Below, piece after piece: positions 13,889 through 25,100 of a DNA stretch of 64,000 nucleotides. The DNA lies in NCBI RefSeq assembly GCF_017654505.1, contig NC_054537.1, forward strand, positions 77,866,618-77,930,617. The letters are read 5' to 3'. Under the pieces are notes generated by a model. The model saw only the letters and a list, made by a program, of their open reading frames with translations. It ran no database searches and was not told the DNA's origin. The position numbers and the translations under genes are program-made. This DNA is from Polyodon spathula (Eukaryota > Chordata > Actinopteri > Acipenseriformes > Polyodontidae). How positions within the stretch are numbered: the first letter of the stretch is position 1; each line of letters begins with the position of its first letter.

Positions 13889-14298
13889 TGTATTCAAAAG
13901 AATAAAGATGAAGATGTTTTGTTACATCCTGTGGGACAAACTGGCAGAAAACAAATGTTTGTAAAACAGACTGCTAAAACAAAACAAAAAAAGGTGCATC
14001 CATGCTACTTTAGTACCTTGTTTCCATGGACCGTCGACTCAAATTGGCATGAATTCTCCCAGAGCTCGAGTTGATGAAAAAGGTGGCGTTTCCATGCTTT
14101 TCCGAGTCACCCTTGTTGTGCAGGAAAGACTACTGATTTCCCCCAGAAATTAGTTCAATGCCAAGATGTGAATTTGCTGCAGATGGTATTAGTCAAATTG
14201 TCAACGATTTAAAAGATAAATCCATCTAGATATTTTGCATTTGTTCCACACAGTACATGTACATAGCTGTATAGCACTTGCATTAGGACACACACAGT

Positions 14299-14300
14299 AA

Positions 14301-14339
<39 letters not shown>

Positions 14340-14356
14340 ATGAATATATATATATA
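14299..14356. repeat. (TA)n microsatellite
   Basis: A near-perfect TA run of about 36 bp plus a shorter second run. Confidence 0.95.
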
Positions 14357-15130
14357 CTCGTAAAAACAACTGGAGCATGTACCCGGGTTATGTGGTTCCA
14401 TGGAAACGTGGTATAACACATTAGAATGCAGATCCCTTATCTCTGTCCTGGGATTTTAATGGAAACACAATCAGACTGCAGAATAAAACAACATCCCTCA
14501 TAGGATATTCTAGAGGTTCCTGAGTCATTGGATGAATCACAGTAATTGAGTTTGTTGCTTTGTTACCTTATTACCCTATTTTCCTTGCTGTAATAAGACT
14601 TATTTAAAGAGAATATTTATAGCTGTGATAGATTAACACAAATAGTTTACCATCATTGTGTTTTTCCTTACTCCAATGTGTTGCACTGCTTTTTGGATGT
14701 AGTTTCAACATTAAAAAGAGAACACATCAATCTGCACTTGCAAAGTAAACACATATTCAGCCTCGGAAACCTTGCAGGACTGGGCAGAGCCAACACGAAT
14801 TACCTCCAACATATTACCCCCACCACAGAAATTATTTATTTTGTTTTATTTATTTTATTTTATTTTTTTATTGTTCAGTCTTTTCAATGTTGCCTCCAGC
14901 AATTGTTGCTCAGTGATTCAAAATAACAAAAAATCAGCATAATAAAAATAAGAACACATTTTATATTCCTTCAATCACGTTATTAAAAGAAATAAAATGC
15001 ACATAGTTTTAATTGTCATGTTTTAAAGTTCATTTCAGTCTTGGAGTTGGAGGACACGACTGCAATTACTGTACAGAATTACAAATGTTTTTAAAGCTTG
15101 TTCAGATGCATGGAAATATTGGTATGAAGA

Positions 15131-15133
<3 letters not shown>

Positions 15134-15173
<40 letters not shown>

Positions 15174-15174
15174 G
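15134..15174. repeat. (ATT)n microsatellite
   Basis: About thirteen ATT triplets. The poly-Leu frame over it is spurious. Confidence 0.95.
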
Positions 15175-17513
15175 TACATCTGCTTCTGCAGTAGGTTGCC
15201 ATTATACAATATTAATAGTTTTTATATACAGGGTTTGTCTTACAGTGAAAACAGATGTGCCCAACAGGAAGGGCAATCTGAACTGCTGGCGGTAACTGTA
15301 AACATTGTCTGCCTTTTTCTTACAATTTTGCCTAATCCTGAGTCTGTCCATCTGTCTCTGCCTGTTACACCACTTGATGAATAGTAATTTCTTTTAAAAC
15401 TAAATATTCACACAATAAACCACTTGAAGAAATAGGATACAGTACAGGGCTTGAATTTCATTTGATTTCCCCCCTATGCTGCAGCCAAAATTCCAAAATT
15501 TTAGGGGGGAATGGCCAAAAAAAAAGACACTTTTGTATATAAACTATATATATATTTTACTGCATCATCATTCACACTGGTTCTGCTTTAAAATAAGCTG
15601 CTTTCAGGAGACCTAACAGCTGTTCATCACTGTGAGGCTGAGCACTCTCCATTGCTTTTGCCATTGCCTGTTGAAGTTTTTGCGTGCAGCAGGAGAGGTT
15701 TTGTCTTCTTTTTAACCAGCGCTCCATTTATTTATTTTAGTTTTTAAAATTCTGTACACTCTGCCTTATTTCAGGCTGTTTTTCACCGTTTTCATTTATG
15801 TATGTGTAGCTACTGGATAGTTTGTACCTCATGCATGTAACATATCAAATGCAAGGCCACAAAATGTCCTTTCATATTATGTAAGTTGCAACAGGATCAG
15901 GCGTACTATATGTGGTAGAGATGAGGATATATGTAAAAAAAAACATGCTGTTCCAAAAAAAATCATATTTGGCCACTGTTATAGATATATTGTACTTGAA
16001 ACAAATTAAACAAATAGTGATATATTGGTGCCCGTATTTCTTGTTAAACGGGATGCGTTCTTGCAGAGCAATGAACGTCACTGTGGGACCTTTTCAGGGA
16101 ACCTTTTGCGGTGCACTAGGAAATTACATTGGTTGAAAAAGTTTGTTATCCATAGTAAAGATAACTGGAGAGGTAATTTTTGAAGATAAACGGAATGTAA
16201 AAGACAAACATTACATTCAAGAAAAGGTTGTACATTTTGTACCCATCAATAATCCCTTTTAAGCTCTAAATACGACGCAGTCTTTACCTGTTTCATATTT
16301 GTAGAAAGTGACATGCAAACTACAAGTTTCAGGCAACTGTATCAAAGGACTTTTATTCGTAGAATAAATCAGCCAATGAAAAGTGATGTAAAAAGTCAGG
16401 CGACTAGCTTCGTTGGCAAAAAATAAAAAATAAATGGCAGAGAAAATGAATGCAAAGCTGGTGTGGGATATTGTGAGGGAGACTCTCCTTATCAATTATC
16501 TATAAATTGTAAATATTGTTGCACGGTTACCGATATCTCATTTTGTAGAAAAAAAATCCTCACCTGTGCTAATTAGGAGTTCTGTTCAAAATATTAAATG
16601 ATAATAATTACATTTCATCTTCTCTCTATTTACAATTGGTTTTATTTACAATTGGTTTTATTTACAGGTTTATTTGCACAAATAAAACAGAAAAAAACAT
16701 TCAAGCAAATCATTTAAGAACAGTTTGTTATATTGGGGAAAAAATTGTTTTGGTAAATTACGTGGACACTTTTTGATGGGAAATATCATCTACTGTATGT
16801 GTTGTCTTCTCTGTATTGTCCATCAACATTTTGTCTACAGTTTCTACATACTGTAGAATAGTGTCCCCTGAAATCTGAAGCAACAATGTAGAAGTAGCAG
16901 ATTTCATTCTATATTTTCTAGCAACATGTAGACTACTGTCCCCTTGGCTTTAGAAGGATTGACTAACCCGATTACAATGCAACATGTAGCGTAAAATCTT
17001 TGTAATCGACCAATCTTGGAAGAGCAAGACATTTTGCTGTGCAGTTTCTTTAGCACAGAATATATAACCATCTTCGAATGTTTTTGTCCTTGTTTTGTTC
17101 TCTGTTCTGACACCCTGCGGGTGCTAGAATCACGTGTACAGATAGAAGTTCATGTTTGCTGGCAGTGCATCTTCTGCAGCAGAGCTATGACACCAAGCAG
17201 TTCTGGAGTAAAGATATGTCGCTAGTTCCTATAATATGACCTTTTTTCTACAAACATGTTGTGGTCCATTTTTGGGGGAAAGTTATATTTTGGACTCATT
17301 GGACCAGATAATTTTGTTGGCAAAGTTTAGACTGTTCATAAGTCCTTGGCTGTTAATCTTGGATTTTTTTTAGCTGCTCGGACGATTCTCCTACCTACTG
17401 TACCTGTAATTTCTTTGTATTTCCGCTTCTTTCAGAAGCTTCAGTTGGATTTTTTTCTGTGGTACTACTTGATTATTACTCAGATTTGCGAAGTTTGGTA
17501 TTCCACATTCCTT

Positions 17514-17837
17514 TTAACCCTTTGCGGTCCTATGCCAGACCAGGTCCAACCATTACAGTTTTCCCTTTCCAGTCCGATGTCGGACCCTGATAAAACGAGT
17601 GCTCAGGAGAGGATTTATCAGTATGCACGTCTGAAGAGGTATGTGAAAAATACAGCGAACAATGGGTGGGGCTTGACTGGAGATACGATAGTGAGTGTTC
17701 TTTTGCGATTCAGTGCATTTTAAACCTGTTTTACTCGTGGGGGTGGGGTGGGGGGGGGATTTTAAACTGTGCGTATGAAAATAAATTGGACCTGATGTTC
17801 CTGACAAGCGCTGAATAAATGGACTGCAAAGGGTTAA
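17514..17837. mobile_element. piggyBac-type MITE with TTAA target sites
   Basis: The 324-bp unit is bounded by TTAA on both sides (17514-17517 and 17834-17837). It has 13-bp terminal inverted repeats, CCCTTTGCGGTCC and GGACTGCAAAGGG, with one mismatch. TTAA duplication together with CCC/GGG ends is characteristic of piggyBac elements. There is no transposase, so it is non-autonomous. A fragment matching its right arm lies at 55170-55230, confirming a dispersed family. Confidence 0.85.
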
Positions 17838-18539
17838 TGCTGTTTTAGCCATTTCCTTTGTTCTAGTTTGCTGTGAGTGCTTTTCACAAAGTACTGGTAT
17901 ATATATTTTTTAAAACTAAAATAGAATAAAATGAAATTTCATTTTGGAACTCTGTCACAAGCCTCATTTGTGAAACTAATGGGAGTAGTTTTTATGAGAA
18001 GAGGCAGCAGGATGGTGCATGTTCTGCAGAGCAATTGCGTGGGTATGATATTTTAATTGAAAATGGACCAGCACATTGATTTAAAGTGAAAATTTACAGC
18101 AATGGTTGCTATGCCAACTTTGAACACATTTGTTAATCTGTGAAATATCATTTCTGAAACGAGCCGCAGGGCAATTACTAATGACCCAGTTTTTCATTGT
18201 GCGCTCACAAAAGTATATCTTTTTTTATATTGAAAATAGAAAACATGATCAGCTATCCTGTCTTGAAATATTACATCAAGGAAAAGCAATTAATCATATT
18301 TGAGCTATTTTTATTTTAGAAACTGCCATCTTCTAGTGCTTAACTTGAAGGTTACTTTACTAATGTAGGTCCTCTGAAAAGTTTCACTTCATTTCAGTAT
18401 TTTAGGTACTGAGAAGGAGCAGTGACTTTCTGATTTTTGGCACTTGGGGGAGGGGTGGTGTGGCTGGGGGCTTTTCAAAAAAGTTTTTTTTTTTTAATAT
18501 ATAAATCATCACCAGTGCTTTTTACCACAAGTTTTCTCC

Positions 18540-19047
18540 CCAATTTGGAATGCCCAATGATTATTATTTTTGTCCTGGATCACCGCTGCAACTGCGACTC
18601 GGTTAAACGGAGGCTGAAACATGCGTCCATTGAAACGTGTTCCTGTCAGTCTGTCATTTTTCCCACTGCGGATCCACAGCAAAGCCACCAGACCACAGAT
18701 CTGAATGGCTCCACTGCAGACCCGCAGGCGCCATCAGCCACAGAGATCATGGTGAACCGTGGATTGCCATGCCGACCAAATCCCTCCTTACACAGGTGGC
18801 GCTTGGCCAATTGTGTTCTGCCCCCTAGGAACCCCTGGTCATGGAAATCCCTCCCTACACGGGTGGCGCTCGGCCAATTGTGTTCTGCCCCCTAGGAACC
18901 CCTGGTCATGGAAATCCCTCCCTACACGGGTGGCGCTCGGCCAATTGTGTTCTGCCCCCTAGGTACCCCTGGTCATGGTTGGTAATGACATAGCCTAGAT
19001 TTGAACCTGTGATCTCCATGCTATTGGACGCATTCTGCACGCCACAT
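18540..19047 (-). repeat. tRNA-derived SINE with internal tandem triplication
   Basis: Read on the minus strand, a tRNA-like head lies at 19047-18997, with box B AGGTTCAAATCT around 18997-19008. It is followed by a GC-richer body and a tail reading ATTGGGCATTCCAAATTGGG. The same tail type ends the repeat at 58-482. The body contains three 67-bp tandem copies (18781-18979). The plus-strand open frames through it follow the repeat period and are not genes. Confidence 0.65.
18781..18979. repeat. 67-bp tandem repeat, three copies
   Basis: Copies begin at 18781, 18848 and 18915, each opening TCCCTCC and containing GGCCAATTGTGTTCTGCCCC. Copies 2 and 3 are almost identical and copy 1 has several differences, so the last duplication is recent. 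Confidence 0.95.
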
Positions 19048-19821
19048 CTGAAACTGTTGGGATCGGATCTTCCTCAGATCAAGTCCTGATCGCTATTAGA
19101 ACCACTGTTTTTTTTTAATTATTAAAATCAACAACAGCCTTTTTCTTAAGACTAAATGTTATGCACACTTGGCACTAAATGGATTTCTACAGCTGTTATC
19201 CGCATATGTTTCTGTTAAACCAAGCCAAATAACTATATAAGCAGTTTGTAGTTATTGGGTAAAAAACCTGACACTAAGTGTTAACTATATCTAAAATTAA
19301 TTTTGCCCAAGTCGAACTTTTGCCACCTATTTCTATTTTCAAATGCTCAATTTGAAGGCAGTTTTCATTTCACCAATCTCTACAACAGTTCTGCAAAAAT
19401 TATTGGATTCAGCACAAGAGATTAAGAACCTGCATTTATAGTATGTTACTCTACTGCAGAGTGTTAATACTTATGGGCAACAATCATAAGTTATCTCTAT
19501 ACACTATAGTATATTAGATTCTACATCTTGGTCTCATTTCACAGTGGGAATGTGCTTTAATGTGAAGACAATTGCTTGCCACAGCCTGCCATTGAACAGA
19601 ATGAACATGCTAATATTGAGATGTAGAGTGCTGAGCAGGACTACTGTGAAGCTGGCAGTCAAATGAACAGTGCCAAACTATTCAAGGTTAATAGCTTAAA
19701 GAATAAAATAATAATTGTCATTTGTATCGTGCACATATTTATTAGAATAAATAGTGCTGGGTAAGGATTTCATTTCAGTTTGGCTTCCTGGAGTGGCCTG
19801 TAGATTTCGTGGTTGGTTGTT

Positions 19822-20046
19822 TATTTATTTAGCAGACACCTTTTTATCCAAGGCAACGTACAAAGACTAGGGTGTGTGAATTGTGCATCAGTTGCAGATT
19901 CACTTAACAGCGTCTCACTGAAAGATGTGGCACAAGAAGGTTAAGTGACTTGCTCAAGGTCACACAATGAGTGAGCCGGGATTTGACCTGGGGACCTCCT
20001 AGTTACAAGCCCTTTTCTTTAACTACCAGACCATAAGATACGCAAG
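19822..20046 (-). repeat. tRNA-derived SINE, copy 2
   Basis: On the minus strand it has box A-like TGGTCTGGTAG (about 20024-20034) and box B GGTCAAATCCC (19978-19988). The body is TGTGTGACCTTGAGCAAGTC and CTTAACCTTCTTGTGC, and the 3' tail is GGATAAAAAGGTGTCTGC with TAAATAAATAAA. It has the same motif order as 9611-9860 and is the better-preserved tail. Confidence 0.85.
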
Positions 20047-21959
20047 CCACAGTATTATGTGGCAGTACATTTAATGGTACCAATGCACTACAGTATTTTT
20101 TGTAGTCCTCCACCTATTGGTGTTCTCATACTGACTTCTAGAATATTGTGTTCTTGCTACCTCCTGTGCACTATCTATATATTGTTTCAACCGTATAGTA
20201 AGTAGTGGCAATATTCGAGTCGGGGGTTATAACCAAGGTTTTATATTGGTCTCATCACAGGGTCTCCTTTTTCTTTGGACATATTTTACAAGTACACAAC
20301 TAAATTGCCACTGGACCATTTGGGTAAAATTGACCTACAGGACAAGAGGTTATTTGGAATATCTGCATATTTCAAACTTCAACAGAGCTGTGTTTGAATA
20401 GATTTCTGTATTCATCTTTTAAAGTGATTCTGCCTAGATTAGTTGACAGTAAGAGGAACTCTGATTCCTTTATGGGGGTGTGTTTGTCTTAACTAGTGGC
20501 CGTTCTTAATTGGTATAGAACATTGGTGGTGGAAAAGAATTAAAAATTGATAGGGATCCAGAGGGTTTTTACTGTGCAGTACTGTACATTATACTGTGGA
20601 TCTACAGATAGAGGTGAAATAATAACGTTTTAGGAGGTTTCTTGATTGGGGAAAGTCACAAACTATCTATTGTAATTTGATTATCTAAACACCCATTGGT
20701 CCCAATTAGCTTGGATAATGGAGGTTTTACTGTACTTTAATGTAGTACACATTAGTTTTTTAACATGCAGCTTTCAGTTCTAAAGTGTTTTTATTCTCTT
20801 TCCTAACCACTACTGTAACTCTGTTTTGGATTTACCCAGCTTGCATGGAACTGTCTGCAAATACTTTTTTGAAATTAAGTTTTCAGGTGTGAGGATTGGC
20901 ATCTTGATTCTTTCTCATGACTTCGAATGAACATGCTAATATTGATGTAGAGTGCTGAACTCCCTAGTTGTTTGTAACCACGCACTAGAAAGCCCTCTAG
21001 CATGTCTGTGTGGGCTGATTTGGACTGGAAGAGCCTTCAGACTGACTTTGTTACAGGTTAGTACAAGGCGACTCCAGAAGGCGACGATAAAGATTGGATT
21101 AAGAAATAGGGTTATTGCTTTTTGTATTTATTTATTTTTACGTTGTGGCAGTTTTACTGACTGTTCTCACAGATAAAAAGTGACTGAGAAGCACACCAAG
21201 TATTTTTTTATTTTTTTTTTACCTTTCATTAGTTGATTGAACATTTATCCCCACCACCTGTACCTAGTTTCTGAATACAGCAGATAGCATTATTCCTCCT
21301 CCACCACCCCCCCCTCAGTAATGGAATAAAAATGTCCCTGAAAGTGAAATATTACAGAAATTTCATTGATTAAATGTATTTAGAGTTCTAACTGCAATTT
21401 GTCTAGAATGAAACGCACATTGTTTTTATTTTCAAGGACTCCATATACTTGCAGATCAGGGCTTTATTTATGGCATTGATTTAACATCAGGTTATTACTT
21501 GACTTCGCCATGGTTACTAAAACTGAGACCTTGGATATGCAATAAAACATGTTTTATTAAGCTTGGCTCTGGGGAAGGGTTGCTTGAATTTTGATGAATT
21601 CCTTTCCTGGAATGAAATGGCGATTACAATTTATATCTGAATTAGCCAAGTCAGTAAGATTGCTGACCATAGTAAGTGGGCATCTGCAATAACTAGCATG
21701 AGAAGGATATGTAAATGTTAAACCGGTCCCTCCCTTTATCTGTGCAGATTACATTGCTGCATCAGATATGAGTGACTTGTGCAGTATAACACTTCTGTTT
21801 CTAGTGCAGCAGCTGATCATGAATCAATTATTTTATTCTGGACTGTGAAGACTGTTCAGATCTGTGGAGTTGGACAGAGGCCAGAAATAACGCACTAGCA
21901 TGCAGTGAATGAATGAACCGTTTATACCTAGTGTTTTTTTTCCCTCTTTCTCCCTCCAG

Positions 21960-22165
21960 ACTAAACATAAGCTGTTCTAATCGTCTGCAGCTAAATCAGC
22001 CTGATCTCATCAGGTCTTTTGAAGCCAAGAAAAACAATCTCTTCTTCCTGAGGTGGCTCAGTAGGGGGCACTCATGCTGAGCCAAAGCTTAAACCATTCT
22101 CACAGCATGGCGATAGTGAGCTGTGTGCTGTCCAATGAGATGAGAACCTGTTAAGAAGAGTGGGT
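21960..22165 (+). repeat. 5S rRNA-derived SINE relic
   Basis: CAGCCTGATCTCATCAGGTC then TTTTGAAGCCAAG resembles the 5S rRNA segment containing the internal control region (CCGATCTCGTC...GGAAGCTAAG). The following AGTAGGGGGCACTCATGCTG and GTGCTGTCCAATGAGATGAG fit the body of vertebrate 5S-headed SINEs (SINE3 class). It is divergent and clearly not a functional 5S gene. Confidence 0.55.
22057..22073 (+). promoter_or_regulatory. CTCF-like motif inside the 5S-SINE
   Basis: TCAGTAGGGGGCACTC matches the CTCF core CCASYAGRKGGCR with one mismatch. It lies in the SINE body. Confidence 0.3.
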
Positions 22166-25100
22166 CAATAACATAGAAGTCTAATGAATTCGCAGCCCTC
22201 TGTTCTACCTACCTAATGTATTTTTTTTCAGCGGCAATCTGAGGTTTAAATACAATCTGTAGTGTCTTTTCCATTGGATGCACATTAAGCAGTTTCTTTC
22301 AAGTCTCGTATACCAAAGACTCGCTGCTGCCAATAGAAACGTATGGGATCTATTTCAGTTGCTTTCAGTTCAATCCCAGGTTCAGAAGGCATAATCCATG
22401 TACCTCCACTGTAAATGAGCCTGTTACCACCTACCAGTTTTTACAGTAGAGGTCTTCACAGGTCCAAGTTAATCAACTCGACCACGAACCAGCAATTATT
22501 TACCTGACCCAATGTAAAATTCTTATTAGACCCTGCCTGAAAAAAAACAGTGGAATGCTTTTTCTTTACCTAGCTTAGTATATGCACTGACTGGATACAT
22601 TATTAAGCAGTGTTTTTTTCCAGTCAATCTGGCTGAAATACAGACGGTGTTTATTCCATCATGAACCTACACAGAAGACTGTAACATTTTATATATAAGT
22701 AAATGGAATTGAGATGTAAAATTTGTGTTTTGTGAAACTTGTTTTTCTGATTTGTTCACCATAGCAAATGGTTCACACCGCAGGCTTGCATTTTTCTGTG
22801 AGCTTTTCTTCATGGAATTAGTTTTTCTTAAGTTTTTCTTTCGCATCCTTAACAAATCCACATCCATAAACAAATCCATTACTCCACATTTTAAGAGTGA
22901 TACAAAAGAATCTCCTTCGATATGGGTCACGTGTCTGCTGCTGCGCTCTGCAAGCCATGTCATGTGCTACTGGGTGAAGCCAGTCCATGCAACAGGAATT
23001 ATAAACAATGATTTTTAGTGCCAAAGAGAGCCTCTTTATTAGTAATCTAAAGTTTGAGTATTACTGAGTAAACAAAGTGAGTCTCTGGTCCTCGGGTCCG
23101 GGTAGACTCGCGAAGATCTCTAGTTTGCAGTGCCTAGTCATTTTGATATTGCCATTTTTATACCTGCAGGTTGAAATGGTTTATTTAAAAATATTAAAAG
23201 ATACAATTCCACCTGTTTTGATGGGGAATTCATAGTCTTCAGAACTGTAATAGATACTGGCAAGGAATTTTTCCCCCATTTCTTTCTTTAAAAATAAAAT
23301 ACCAAATAGCACACTTGTGCATTTATACTAGTCACAGATGGGTAGTTACTTTTTTTTTTTCTTTCAAAAAAGTAATATTGCTTCCCTCCCACACTCTGAT
23401 CTCCTGCTACAATTTCATGTGGCAGAAGTTAGGATTTTAAGGAATGGATAATGTTACTGTGATGGCTCAAACTGTGCAATCTTCATCTTTGACATGTTAC
23501 TCTCTGGTAAACGTTTGCTGCATTTATATAAAACTGCTAAGGATAGTCACTCTAGGAGTGCTCTGAATGCTTTAATTCTACACTAACTCGGCATGTAAGC
23601 AACAAATTGTCTTAATTTAAAAGCCTTGGTGTTAATACTAAAAAGATGATTAGGCCATGGAAGACAAGTTTTCCAGGCTGTTTTTTGTTCCCACTTTTGT
23701 TTCTGTAATATGCTTTTGAAAATGAGGCCATAGTTGAATATTATCATTATTGCTGTTGCTATAGGTCTTTGAATAACATGCTGCTGAAAAACTGCTATAT
23801 AAAAATTATTGTTATCCCGCAGTGCTGTATTTCTTCTGGGGCAGGGGCCTGAGCTGGGCAACACAATTTTAAGTTCTTAATCAGTTCACAAGCCTTTTGA
23901 GGTATTTTATTAGTAAAAAAAAAAAAAAAAAAAAAAAATTAAATGCTCAATAAATGTTCTCAATGTACATCCCGGATTAAAAATGTGGAATTGGTTCCTT
24001 GAGGGGGACACATTTGCATCTCCCAACAGCAACTGAAAACACATTCAATTGAAGGTTTGCTTTGACCTTTGTTGCTTCTGGAGGCATTTCTGTTGGGCCA
24101 ATTAGTTTCAGATTCTCTGGACAACATTCTGTCATTTTGTTAATATCAGAAAAAGCTCAGAAGACAATTAACCAGCAGTCAGAGGATTCACGATTTCAAG
24201 TTTGAGTATTACAGTTACTAGTCAATGGCTTTAGTATGTATCTCGTTCCGCAAGGCATTTATTGTGTCCTTGGCTATTGCTGCCTATATTATGCTTCTTT
24301 CTCCTCCTAAGAATCACAGCTGAAAGCTCATTGACTAATTTTACAATACAAAAAAAACAATTAGACCTGTATAGCACTTTTTCATGGTGGCAAGTCACCC
24401 CAAGGAGATGTACAATAGCGCTCAGCACATACTGGTGCAACTAATACTTTGTACTGTAGTTGCTTTACAGAAGAACAGCAAAACATTGCTAGTATATGAC
24501 TGTTTTTCTTGAGACTTTATTTTGTTAAATTCTTGTCTTAAAGGAATAGTCTTGGAATAATTTTATTGCTTGCAAATTGAACCTGATTGACCTTGCTGCC
24601 TAAAAACAGAAGTCCACTCGCTGTCTTGACAGAGCACCTAGTAGTCACGTCATGCCCAATTTGTTAACCCAGTGCAACATCTTCCCATTAAAAGTTAGGC
24701 AGTTCATTCTTAAATGTAAACATGATCATAAGTGCTTGAGGTAAAACTATAAGTAGGGCTTCTAATTTTCGGTTTTAACTGATAAAAACCAATAAAACAC
24801 CCCGATACTACAACAAATAATGAATAGTGGAATGTCCCTCTTTCCTGACTTGTATCACACATTGATTTTGTTCTGAATATTATACTCACCCCAACTACTG
24901 AGTGGGAGCAAATTCCTATATTTCTGTTGGAGGATTGCGACATGCTTGCGAGATTTTACATGCTTGTGGAATTTAAAACAAAATTGCAAATTGTGGCAAT
25001 GTTAAAAAAACAAAAAAAAGAAAACTGATCTTATCCGAGTTTGTACAGATTCTATAATCAGTTTTTTTTTTTTTGGTTTGACGTCACAATTGAGTTTTTT

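Noticed and set aside
14010..14470. Possible MITE between GTTTCCATGGACC and the inverse of TTTTAATGGAAACAC
   Set aside because: Only about eight bases of the putative ends agree and no target duplication is visible.
21980..22030. Functional 5S rRNA gene
   Set aside because: Too divergent and followed by SINE body sequence.
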